This document shows, one piece after another, positions 1 through 10,200 of a DNA stretch of 64,000 bases. The notes beneath the pieces are model-generated. The model saw nothing but the letters and a program-made list of their open reading frames with translations. It made no database searches and had not been told where the DNA came from. Origin of the DNA: Opisthocomus hoazin (taxonomy: Eukaryota; Chordata; Aves; Opisthocomiformes; Opisthocomidae). How positions within the stretch are numbered: the stretch's first letter is position 1; every line of letters starts with the position of its first letter. Position numbers and translations under genes: made by a program. Location of the stretch: assembly GCF_030867145.1 (NCBI RefSeq), contig NC_134414.1:18184518-18248517 (forward strand), given 5' to 3'.

Positions 1-2974
1 TGCAGCAGGGTTGCTGGGGAAGGGGTGGGAAGAAGATGGAAATCATTACTGACATTTTGTTCAACCCTATAGTGCTGAGCTTCCTGGGCTAAAGCACAGC
101 TGAGACAAAGAGGCCTCTGGTCTCAACTGTGCATTACTCCGTAACCCACACGACATTGCTCTTGAAGAAGTTGCCAGAAATTCTTTCTTTTTGGACCCCT
201 CCCTTTGGCAGCCTCACCCTCCCTGGAGCCTCAGGCTTCACCTCTCACTAGCCATAACCTTAACCATAGGCCTTGTCCTGGGCTGAGCTGTAGCCAACGC
301 TGCCCAGCAGTGGCCCTGTTTAAGAAAGTTTCAGAGGACTTCTGCAAAGCCGTGCAGCAGTATTTCTGTTTTCTGAAGACTGTATTCATGGTATTCATGG
401 TATTTTAAATGGCGTATATCTCACCATGCTACTTTATTTTGACGAGCGTAAATGAATTATCTCTGAACAAGACTGTGACCCCTGCATTCCAGTGGTATAA
501 GGACACAACTCTGGGTGAATTTTTATTTAGTGCGGTAATAATAAAATACATAGCATTTCCATAGCAGTTGACAGCTTCACAGAGCCCCACAAAGATAAAT
601 CGATTGATAACTCTTGAGATATTTTTCCTTTAATGTTTTAATGATTAATCTGGCCAGTACTTTTGTAACCTGCACACCACTTCGAAGAATGTGAAGGTAA
701 CTCAGCCACTCCTCTTGTATGCCAGCAGGTCTCTTCAAGGTGCTGCTGCTGCTCTGGACACCGAACCTGCAAAAGGGCCGTAGGTCTGGGGGAACAGATG
801 GAGCAGACAGTGGTTGCAGCAGCTGGACCAAGTCTAGGAAGATAGGAAGCAACTGGAAAGGGAGGGAGAAGAATTCCTGGATGAAAGGAGGTTGAGAGTT
901 TGTGGGGGAGAGGGAGGATCTGTGAGAGTCATGGACTCTAAACCGTCTCACTGAGGTCCCGGACAGTTACGTTATGCTCTTGTTTCCTCTTACAGGAAAG
1001 TACTGAGTCCAAATATAGTTGTTTCTCATCTCAGTTAGGTATTTGTCTTCTTTCTTGACTAAGAGAGAACATTTTTTAATCATTCAGTTACATTCTCTTT
1101 CTTTTGTATATTTTGTTTGCTTTGTGATTGCTTTGAATGTGCAAAGAAATATTTCTGTGTGTCTGCATGGTTCAGTCATTTGCTTTACCCTGAAAGCAGA
1201 CGATCACTTAGTGAAGCAGTGTGCTTCTACTCATGCTTCTAGGGGTAATGCCTTGCTTCTAGCATGTGTTTCAGGAAAAGTGCCAGTGAAATAGCTTTAA
1301 GAAGCATAGTCGACAAGTAAACATGTATATTGAGTTTAAAAAGTTATAAGCCAAGACAGGAAGAAGATACAGAAAACAATATTGAGAAAAAATCATAGTG
1401 GCAAATGAACTAAAAGAAATAGGTTCGTTCTCTGAAAAAAAGAAAAAAAGAAGAGCAGAAAACACTGTGAAAAGATGGAAGTGGAATAAAAAGGATAATG
1501 ACTAGACAGCAAGGGAGTGGGTGGTGAGGGAAGTAGGTGGTTGACAGAATAATCTAACTACAGAAGACCGAGTAATGATGAAGAAATAAGAAGAGAGACA
1601 GCAATAGGAATGGTGAAGACATTGACAGGAACAAATTATTGAAGTGAGAAAAAGTGATCACAGAGAAAAGATGGGTTGATTATTATACTACCAAACACAA
1701 CTTTCCCTTGACTTGGACATTTGCATCATTAACTTTAAAGTATTTGCATAAGAACTGGCCTTAGTTTATCTTTCATGCATATCTCAGAAATACAGTTCTT
1801 ATCTGGAAGTCCTTATGTTAGATTTTTTATATCGGTAGTAAAGTTGTAAGAGAAATCTGGGCTTGTAGCTCTCCAGAACCAACGCTTACAGTGGCCTGTT
1901 GTTTATACTTGCCGTGTAAGGAATTTTAATGCCCAAGATTACCTCCAGCATGAAGCTACATTTTGTTTCTGGAAAGTTGTATGTGAAGCAAGGATATTCT
2001 TCTCAGCCATTGATTTTCTCTTCCATTTAGAATGATAGATAGAATAAAAATAAAAATAACACTTTCTGTTTCGAAGGCCATTCATGAGAAATCACAGCAT
2101 AGTTCCAGTTTAGCTGACAAGATCAAAGGCTGACATTTTTAAATGCCTGTGCCCAAAGCCCACAGATTTATGTAATTCAAAACTGAAAGACACTGATAAT
2201 TCTGTCAAACTCATAATTTATTGAAGCTGCTAAAAACAAAGGTGTCTGACTTAGTCACCAAGTTTAGAAATGTCAATTTTATTCTTTTTGTATGTGTTAC
2301 AAAATTGTAAGTATAATGCTGTGGCATGTCCCTGTGTAAAACAAATTTAAATTGAAGCTAATTTCTGTACACCAAATTGTGTTTTATCATGATTACCACA
2401 TAGCAAAATAATTGACACAGAAGTATACACTGCATTTTATGGACAGACTACTGACACGGATTAATAATTACTATGCCTCAAACAAAATTATTTTTAGATT
2501 GATCTTGTGAATCCTTTCTTTTATGCAACAATCTTTTAATAAAGCTAAATTCCAGTAGTTAGAATACTTGGTATTTTGATAATCGATATTTCTATTAATC
2601 CAAACTCAAGCAGCAGCTAAACCCAGTACACATCTTAAGTCCAATGCAAGATCTTTACAAGTTCCTGTGTGACTGTAGAAATTTTGTAATGCGATGTACC
2701 CACAACCCTAGCACCAATGATCAAATTCTGAAAACCGGAGTCTTCAAAGCGTGTGTAACATTTGTCTCAAATACTTTTATGTGGTTTGGCACTTTTAGGA
2801 AGCAGTGAAGTGTTCTCTGTTGGCTGCTGAGGACTATTCTGGCAGGCTTTGCACTGAAAACTAGAAAGTTAAGTCTAACTGTGCACAGCTTAGTGCTGCC
2901 GTAGCAAGGATGTTTCCAGTAAATGAGCTGGTTGGTTTGAAGTTGTCTCACACATCTCTGCTCTGCCCTATGGC
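1..2974. other. Intergenic DNA, no gene recognised
   Basis: This stretch is AT-rich with scattered short open frames (the longest about 124 codons) that match no family I recognise. I see no CR1 tail, exon-like block or RNA gene in it. It appears to lie in the intergenic region 3' of TRPC6. Confidence 0.6.
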
Positions 2975-3316
2975 AAGGGAAGGGAAGGGAAGGGAAGGGA
3001 AGGGAAGGGAAGGGAAGGGAAGGGAAGGGAAGGGAAGGGAAGGGAAGGGAAGGGAAGGGAAGGGAAGGGAAGGGAAGGGAAGGGAAGGGAAGGGAAGGGA
3101 AGGGAAGAAGGAAAGGAAAGGAAAGGAAAGGAAAGGAAAGGAAAGGAAAGGAAAGGAAAGGAAAGGAAAGGAAAGGAAAGGAAAGGAAAGGAAAGGAAAG
3201 GAAAGGAAAGGAAAGGAAAGGAAAGGAAAGGAAAGGAAAGGAAAGGAAAGGAAAGGAAAGGAAAGGAAAGGAAAGGAAAGGAAAGGAAAGGGAAAAGAGG
3301 AAAGAGGAAAAGGGGA
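2975..3316. repeat. Two-phase polypurine pentanucleotide microsatellite (AAGGG)n then (AAAGG)n
   Basis: The plus strand is almost pure purine for about 340 bases. From about 2975 to 3107 the unit is AAGGG (about 26 copies). After a short junction (AAGAAGG) the unit becomes AAAGG from about 3110 to 3290 (about 36 copies), and it decays into irregular GGAAAAGAGG at the 3' side. Long frames exist on both strands here (Lys-Gly-Arg-Glu-rich or Ser-Phe-Pro-Leu-rich), but they only reflect the repeat having no stop codon. Long homopurine mirror repeats of this kind can form triplex (H-DNA), and the G-run half could also form G-rich structures; that is inference. Confidence 0.97.
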
Positions 3317-5003
3317 ATGTGTGTGACTTCCTGAGAATGGGACACTGTGGGCAGTGAAAGCCTGAGCACAGTCCTAGCACAGAGGAGGTTTGAACTAATC
3401 ATGTCTTCTGTTATTCTTACAAGTTTTATCAACAAGCACCAATAAAAATTAAAAAAACTCAAATGTCAAGAAGTGAATGAGTTTCACTTCTACTTAAAGT
3501 GTGGTCCGTGCTTGTAGGTTTGGAGAAGTGCTTGAATTATTGTTTCTTGACTTTTCCAAATTCGGCTTTTAAGATGTGAAGGTGAAAAGAACCTGACATG
3601 GGTGATGGAATAGCAACAAGAAGTTTATGGAAAGTTATAAAGCAGCTGCAAAATGTTGGCTTTGGGCCTGTAGAAGCAGCAGAAATCATTCCAGCAACAG
3701 ATGGTCTAGGGGCTTTCATTTATTTGGGGCATGTTAGTGTGTACCTGCCCATTTCTGTCTGCTGTAGAAGGATGTTGTGAGGACATAAGAACAATTGTAC
3801 TGGGTCATAGATGCATCCAGCCCTGTGTCCTGTCTCTGACAGTGGCCAGTGCTATCTCAGAAGAAAAGCAGCAAGAACAATTCCAGGGGAAGAGCCTCTT
3901 CTTGGTAACCTTAATTTTGGCTGTGCCGGCTGCAACAATTTGCTTTGAATATTTGCTGTCTGTTCACTCTACCATCTACATTACTCCAGTTCTTAAAGTG
4001 TCTTTTCTGTGGACAAGCATATTATGTTCCAGTGGAAAGCAAAATGGGTCTTTATGCTAACTGCCCTTCTACACCAGTGGAGATGCTAGTGCTGAACCCA
4101 TCTGTGACCCCTGGACTGGGTAAATGACCACCTGGGAAACACTTGTGGCTCTTCAATTGCTGTAAGTGCTCTGAGAAGCCCAAGAGTTTTCCCACCTTAG
4201 CTATCACCCCAGCCAGCATCCTAGAAGAGATGCGGCTCACAAGCAAGGATGCAGATCTTACCAAGCCCATACACCTGTTCTTGAATTGAACTCAGCTACG
4301 GGTGAGCTGACATAATTTCAGGTGGTCTGAACCTATAAGTACTACTCTGCGAGAAAGAGAATTGTAGAATCAGATGTGTAGGCTCCCACTCAGCTGAGCA
4401 TTTAAGGATGAATTTAAGTCCTGTTGATTTACATGAGAGAAAAGTGTGTTTAAGAATGTTGCTGAACAGGAGATATTGTTATCATTAAGTCATATTCTAC
4501 TTCCAAGATTTTTCGAGGTGACAGCCATTGACTTGAATGGAAATGTGAGTGTGAGTTGAACCTATGCTGAACTGTTTTGATCACCAGTCTGAAATATATG
4601 TAAGATAATCTACTGCTCTTCAAAGTGACTTGTATACCTCCACCAAGGTACAGGTGCAGGTATACAAGTCACTTTGTATATTTCTCTACAGCAGACTGTT
4701 TCATAATCATAAAATTGGAAGGTTTTCAGCAGCTTTTATTACCTTTTTGTCTTTCAAATCACAAAAATACTCGATGTTACATTATCCTAGTTTAGTCTGA
4801 AGGCTTTTCTTTAAAAAGTAGTTATTAGCAGTCTTGCTAAATTGTAACCAAAAGAGCGCTAGCACTTGAGCCACTAATACTGCTGAACACGTAGCTTTTC
4901 ATAAGCTTGGTGCCAATGGCTGAACATATACTCATTACCAAAAGAACAACGTGTGGACAATAGAGATAGATGCCCAGAATACGATTTATAAGTGGTTTCA
5001 AAA
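3317..5003. other. Intergenic DNA, no gene recognised
   Basis: The only structured element I see is the inverted repeat at 4621-4676, listed separately. Overlapping plus-strand frames at about 3598-4127 (60-109 codons) match nothing I recognise and are not long enough to support a gene. Confidence 0.55.
4621..4676. repeat. Perfect 19-bp inverted repeat (hairpin)
   Basis: The left arm CAAAGTGACTTGTATACCT (4621-4639) is the exact reverse complement of the right arm at 4658-4676. The 18-base spacer begins and ends with C (a C-C mismatch). Inside it CACC (4641-4644) can pair with GGTG (4653-4656), so the stem could continue by four base pairs around an 8-base loop. No transposase, flanking duplication or CR1 sequence lies next to it. 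It could be a fold-back from a small DNA element, a local duplication-inversion, or a transcribed hairpin; the sequence does not decide. Confidence 0.9.
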
Positions 5004-5105
5004 CAGAATCACAGAATCACAGAATCACAGAATCTCAGAATGTTTGGGGTTGGAAAGTAACTCTGTGGGTCATCTAGTCCAACCCTCCTGCCGAAGCAGG
5101 GTCAC

Positions 5106-6947
5106 CTACAGCAGGCTGCACAGGACCTTGTCCAGGCGGGTCTTGAATATCTCCAGAGAAGGAGACTCCACAACCTCCCTGGGCAGACTGTTCCAGTGCT
5201 CCGTCACCCTCAGAGGGAAGAAGTTCTTCCTCATGTTCAGACGGAACTTCCTATGCTTCAGTTTGTGCCCATTGCCCCTTGTCCTGTCACTGGACACCAC
5301 TGAAAAGAGCTTGGCCCCATCCTCTTCACACCCACCCTTCAGGTATTTGTAAGCATTTATAAGGTCCCCTCGCAGCCTTCTCTTCTTCAGGCTGAACAAG
5401 CCCAGCTCCCTCGGCCTCTCTTCATAGGAGAGATGCTCCAGTCCCCTCACCATCCTTGTAGCCCTCCGCTGGACTCTCTCCAGAAGCTTCTCATCTTTCT
5501 TGAACTGGGGAGCCCAGAACTGGACACAGTACTCCAGATGAGGCCTCACTAGGGCAGTGTAGAGGGAAAGGAGAACCTCCCTCGACCTGCTGGCCACACT
5601 CCTAATGCACCCCAGGATCCCATTGGCTTTCTTGGCAGCCAGGGCACACTGCTGGCTCATGGTTAACCTGTCGTCCACCAGGACACCCAGGTCCCTCTCT
5701 GCAGAGCTGCTCTCCAGCAGGTCCGCCCCAAGCCTGTACTGGTGCATGGGGTTGTTCCTCCCCAGGTGCAGGACCCTGCACTTGCCTTTGTTGAACCTCA
5801 TCAGGTTCCTCTCTGCCCAACTTTCCAGCCTGTCCAGGTCACGCTGAATGGCAGCACAGCCTGTCAGTATATCCACCACTCCTCCCAGTTTGGTGTCATC
5901 AGCAAACTTGCTGAGGGTACACTCTAACTCTTCATCCAGGTCGTTGATGAAGAAGTTGAACAAGGCTGGGCCGAGTACTGACCGCTGGGGGACACCACTT
6001 GTCACCAGCCTCCAACTAGACTCAGCGCTGCTGACGACAACCCTCTGAATTCTGCCATTCAGCCAGTTCTCAATCCACTTCATGGACCACTCATCCATCC
6101 CATACTTCCTCAGCTTCCCTAGGAGGATATTATGGGAGACTGTGTCGAAAGCCTTGCTGAAGTTGAGGTAGACAACATCCACAGCTCTCCCTTCATCTAC
6201 CCAGCCAGTCATGCCATCGTAGAAAGCTACCAGATTGGTCAGGCATGATTTCCCCTTGGTGAATCCATGCTGACTACTCCTGATAACCTTCTTTTCTTCC
6301 ACTTGCTTGTTGATGACCTCCAGGATAAGCTGCTCCATCACCTTTCCCAGGATGGAGGTGAGGCTGACTGGCCTGTAGTTCCCTGGGTCCTCCTTCTTGC
6401 CCTTTTTGAAGATTGGTCTGACACTGGCCTTTCTCCAGTCCTCGGGCACCTCTCCTGTCCTCCAGGACCTCTCAAAGATGATGGAGAGTGGCTCAGCAAT
6501 GACATCCGCCAGCTCCCTCAGCACTCGTGGGTGCATTCCATTGGGGCCCATGGATTTGTGGACGTCCAGATCACTTAAGCGATCCCTCACACAGTCCTCC
6601 TCTATCAAGAGAAAGTCGTCCTCTCTGTAGGCTTCTTCTCTTACCTCTGGGGCCTGAGATTCTTGAGGCCCAGTCTTAGCACTGAAGACTGAAGCAAAGA
6701 AGGCATTCAGTAGCTCTGCCTTCCTTGCATCCTCCGTCACCAGGACACCCGCCTCATTCAGCAGCGGCCCCACATTGTCCCTAACCTTCCTTTTGCTGCT
6801 GATGTAGTTGAAGAAGCCCTTCTTGTTGTTTTTGACATCCCTTGACAGCTTCAATTCCAGGTGGGCCTTGGCCTTCCTCGTGGCATCCCTGCATGCTCTG
6901 ACCACATTCCTGTATTCTTCCCAAGTGGCCTGCCCCTCCTTCCACAT
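5106..6947 (-). pseudogene. CR1 ORF2 reverse-transcriptase region (613 codons, probably inactive)
   Basis: The protein is the reverse transcriptase and C-terminal part of CR1 ORF2. Motifs in order: the palm region with HGFTKGKSC (about residues 227-235), motif [10 protein letters not shown] (about 260-268), motif B SGVPQRS (about 317-323), and the catalytic FADD (about 348-351). The C-terminal segment has [16 protein letters not shown] and the [18 protein letters not shown] block near the end. CR1 enzymes normally have YLDFSKAFD in motif A and GVPQG in motif B. Here the first, catalytic Asp is Asn (codon AAC) and the Gly is Arg (CGG). These two changes make activity unlikely although the frame is open. 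The first Met is simply the first ATG after an upstream frameshift, not a real start. Confidence 0.93.
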
Positions 6948-7240
6948 TCATGGACCTTTCTCTTTTTCCTGATCTCCGCTAGAAGCTCCTTGTTCAACCA
7001 TGCAGGTCCCCTCCTTCCTTTGCTCGATTTCTTTCTCAGGGGGATGCATTGCTCCTGAGCATGGAGGAAGTGACATTTAAAGAGCGACCAGCGCTCTTGG
7101 ACCCCCCTGCCTTCGAGAGCCCTGGCCCACGGGATTTCTGACAGTAGCTCCTTGAAGAGGCCAAAGTCAGCCCTCCTGAGGTCCAAGGTTTTGATCCTGC
7201 TTATAGCCTTTCTTCCTCCACGCAGGAGCCTGAACTCTCC
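6948..7240 (-). pseudogene. CR1 ORF2 fragment upstream of the frameshift
   Basis: In another minus-strand frame this encodes the CR1 stretch between endonuclease and reverse transcriptase: ISRIKTLDLRRADFGLFKEL, then RGPAWLNKELLAEIRKKRKV. It meets the 613-codon frame around 6948-6965, where one small insertion or deletion changes frame. The match to CR1 starts at about 7240 on the 5' side, which is the truncation point of the insertion. Confidence 0.85.
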
Positions 7241-10200
7241 TGAACTTGTAGACAGCAGCTGGTGAATGAGAAAGGTGGGAAGCACTCAAGTATTCTGCAG
7301 CTGGACAGCTTGCAAGAGCCATGCCTCTCACGCAGGGCAAGCACAGCGGTAAACCACCTTCAGGGAATTAGAGCTATTGCATACAAAGAAGTGGTATCGA
7401 CAGTGCAGCTTGCCCCAGGGGTGGGAAATTGGTGCAGCTGGTGGGCAGCCAGGCAGCCATCGGGACTGCGTACAGCTTCTGCCCAGTGAGGTTCACCACA
7501 CGGGCTGGTGGGATGCCTGCGTGATAGATAGGGCCACCTTTTCTGCTACTCACAAGCCAAAAAGGCTGTCCTGCTGGTCCCCTGTGTGGGCCATTAGGTA
7601 TGTGTTCTTCTATCTGATACATCTCCAGAGCAGGGCAAAGATCCCTTGACAGACTACGGCTCAGTGGCAAAATGTTTTAAATGCTTGGCAAAGTGCCATG
7701 TGTTTGTAGTTCATATTGAACAGTCACCAGGAAAACATACTGTAAAGTATCACTAACAGCTTTTCTCAGTGTGGGAGCTAAATGACAGAGGGAGAGATTG
7801 GCAAACGACCTAACATATATGTAAACGTGGTAATTTATCATTCTGTCTCAGGATTCAAACACAGGGTGGAACCACTGGTCAATAGACAAATTCCTATAAA
7901 TGCAGGGCTGTGTTGTCCAGTTAAGCTGTACTGGACACTGTACTGGAGAATATGGGCTAGTGTAGCAGAGGAAGAAAAACTAAGGGAAGCAGCTGCTGTC
8001 CCTGTACTACTGAGAGGATTTCTCAATGGCTGTAATGAGGATATCCCAAACAGTGGCGTAATCCTCACCCTGGAGTCAAGGTGGTGAAAATCACACAGAA
8101 GGAAACAAAAATTATGGAATTATCAAAGGCTGAGACTGTGGAAAGCTAAGTGGTTTGTTAATTCAGATGTCCCCACAGTATCACTGCCACAGTGTTGAAA
8201 CAGGCAGGAGGTGTATTTGTCAGTCTTGTTGCTAAAGCAGCTGGGCAGCTCACAAACCAGCCTGGTACTAGCAGCTCTACATACAGCCTGGCCTAAACTG
8301 CTGGTTTACAGTGGAATTTACTTTCTCTTCCTCCTGATGAATAATCTTATCCCAGGTTGAATCCACTGCAAACAGTTGCTGGATAATGCTAACTGCTTTT
8401 TTTCTTTGAATTTTTGGAGGCTGACAGTTTAACACACACATCAGCTTTTTAATTCTTCCCTGTCCTGCCTGACCAACACCCTGTGCATCCTCTTCTACCC
8501 TGCAGAAGCTTAATGGCTTTTGACAATTTTTGTACCATCCGTTTTATCCAAACTTCTTTCGGTGCCTTTCAAGGCTATAAGAAGACTCTGGTTCTGCTTG
8601 GGTGGGGCTCATTTTTCTATCAAAGTACCAAGATGTGGGTGTGTGGAAGTAGATGGCTACAGATCAACAGGGTAGCTAAGCTCCCTCAATAGATGGTGGA
8701 GATAGAGTCAAACAGTCAGTGTAACTTGGAGGTGATTTGGTTTACCTGGAAAGTTTGCCCATTGAGCATTCCTGTACTAGACATCTTATGGCTGGTCAGA
8801 TGGACTCTTCTCTCAAGAGAAACAAATGAGCCAAGAGTTAATCCATCAGCTAGGTGCCATCAAAGGTTTTACTGTGCCTGAGTAGGATCATGACAGAGGT
8901 ATAAACTTTACTGTTACGGACTTTTTTTTTCTAACAGGTATTATGTCAACTACAGATTCACCCTCAGGGGCTTGTTTCAGCCCCAGTTCTGATAGCAGAT
9001 TCGGTCACAGCATCGTCCCCTGTCCATGCCAGTGTTACACTGCCTCTCAGATCTTCAGAGCTTGCTACATAATGTGCTATTCCTGCCAGACTGGCTCAGC
9101 CGATTCAATGTTCAGATCACTCTAGACAAAGATTTTTTTCTATGTTAGTACAAAACTTTGCAAGTGCAATGCTTCTTTGGCCATTGGCTTTGCCTGTTAT
9201 AAAAGTACATGCTTTAAATTAATCACATGCTTCTGAGTAATAAATGATTTTAAAACTTTCTCAGCTGCCCTGTTATTTCTAGCTCATTCTGCCATATTTT
9301 ATAAAACACTTGATAGGAGAGCAAAGTCTCTTGGCTAATGATTAGACAGGATAGCAAACATGTTTTGGAGGAGTAATAATGTGTTTGGAGTAGGTGATGC
9401 CTAAACATGGTCTGCTGGAACTAGGGCACAATGACAAATACTCTACTTTGAGGCTGAACAGTGGTTATTAATTAGCTATACCAACTTATTTTAAGATGTC
9501 TCTGGTGTATGAGTATTGCTGGTTTTGTAAATCTTCCCATTCTTTTTCTAGGTAGTTTATTCAATGAAAGTAGCAACATGTGGTGCGGTCAGTACAGCCT
9601 CATTTATTTTCATATTTTCTCTTAATGTACATTGAATTTAAAAATATTTGTTCTGGCTTTAATTAACTACAAATGTCATGCTGCCCCTTAACAATATGCC
9701 GTAAGCCATTTCTTAACCTTCTTACTCAAATCTGCCTGATACTTATTCAGTACAACACACAGAAATGTTTCACTACCCACAGTTTACATCCGTGAGGAAG
9801 TACTGCATCTTCTACTCCGACCTATATCATTGTAAGTCATGCAAGTTTCGTACAAATATTCTTTTGTAAAGACTTACACAGAGTAAAATTACCCTTGCTA
9901 AGATGAAGAACTGTGTGCTACTGGCCGACAACACAGATGTGTAGGGTGCTACTAATCTGGGGCTTCTAAACAACAGATAAGCTGTGCCTTGCTCATCACA
10001 GATGACGCTCACAGGAAAATAAAAGTACCCCGAGATCTCAGATCTGAGGAAGTAATTTTCCGAACCCATGAACCTAACGACTGGTATAAGTTGCTGACCA
10101 AAGCTGACCAAAGCTTAAAAACATGTTTTTTTAACAGAGAGTTTATGAAGCATTATTTAACCTCAGGTAGCTTGCACACGCATTTGTGTGGATACACATT

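Larger units (their letters stand above)
5004..7240 (-). mobile_element. CR1 LINE, 5'-truncated, long copy
   Basis: A CR1 non-LTR retrotransposon reads on the minus strand. Its 3' end is at the low-coordinate side, marked by CAGAATCA-type octamer repeats at 5004-5040 (minus strand: TGTGATTC), the usual CR1 3' tail. Homology runs up to about 7240, where the protein match to the end of the endonuclease domain stops, so most of the endonuclease and ORF1 are missing. This 5' truncation is normal for CR1. The reverse-transcriptase frame is open for 613 codons, which suggests a fairly young insertion. A frameshift near 6948-6965 separates it from the upstream part of the same ORF. Confidence 0.95.

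Noticed and set aside
2721..3462. Long open frames on both strands across the purine repeat (up to 219 codons)
   Set aside because: They translate to simple Lys-Gly-Arg-Glu or Ser-Phe-Pro-Leu repeats and exist only because the pentanucleotide has no stop codon.
3598..4127. Overlapping plus-strand frames (60-109 codons), including one starting MGDGIATRSLWKVIKQL
   Set aside because: No family is recognised, the frames are short and in different phases, and no splice or promoter signals link them.
5602..7285. Plus-strand and alternative-phase frames over the CR1 copy
   Set aside because: They are shadows of the CR1 ORF2, which reads on the minus strand with recognisable reverse-transcriptase motifs.
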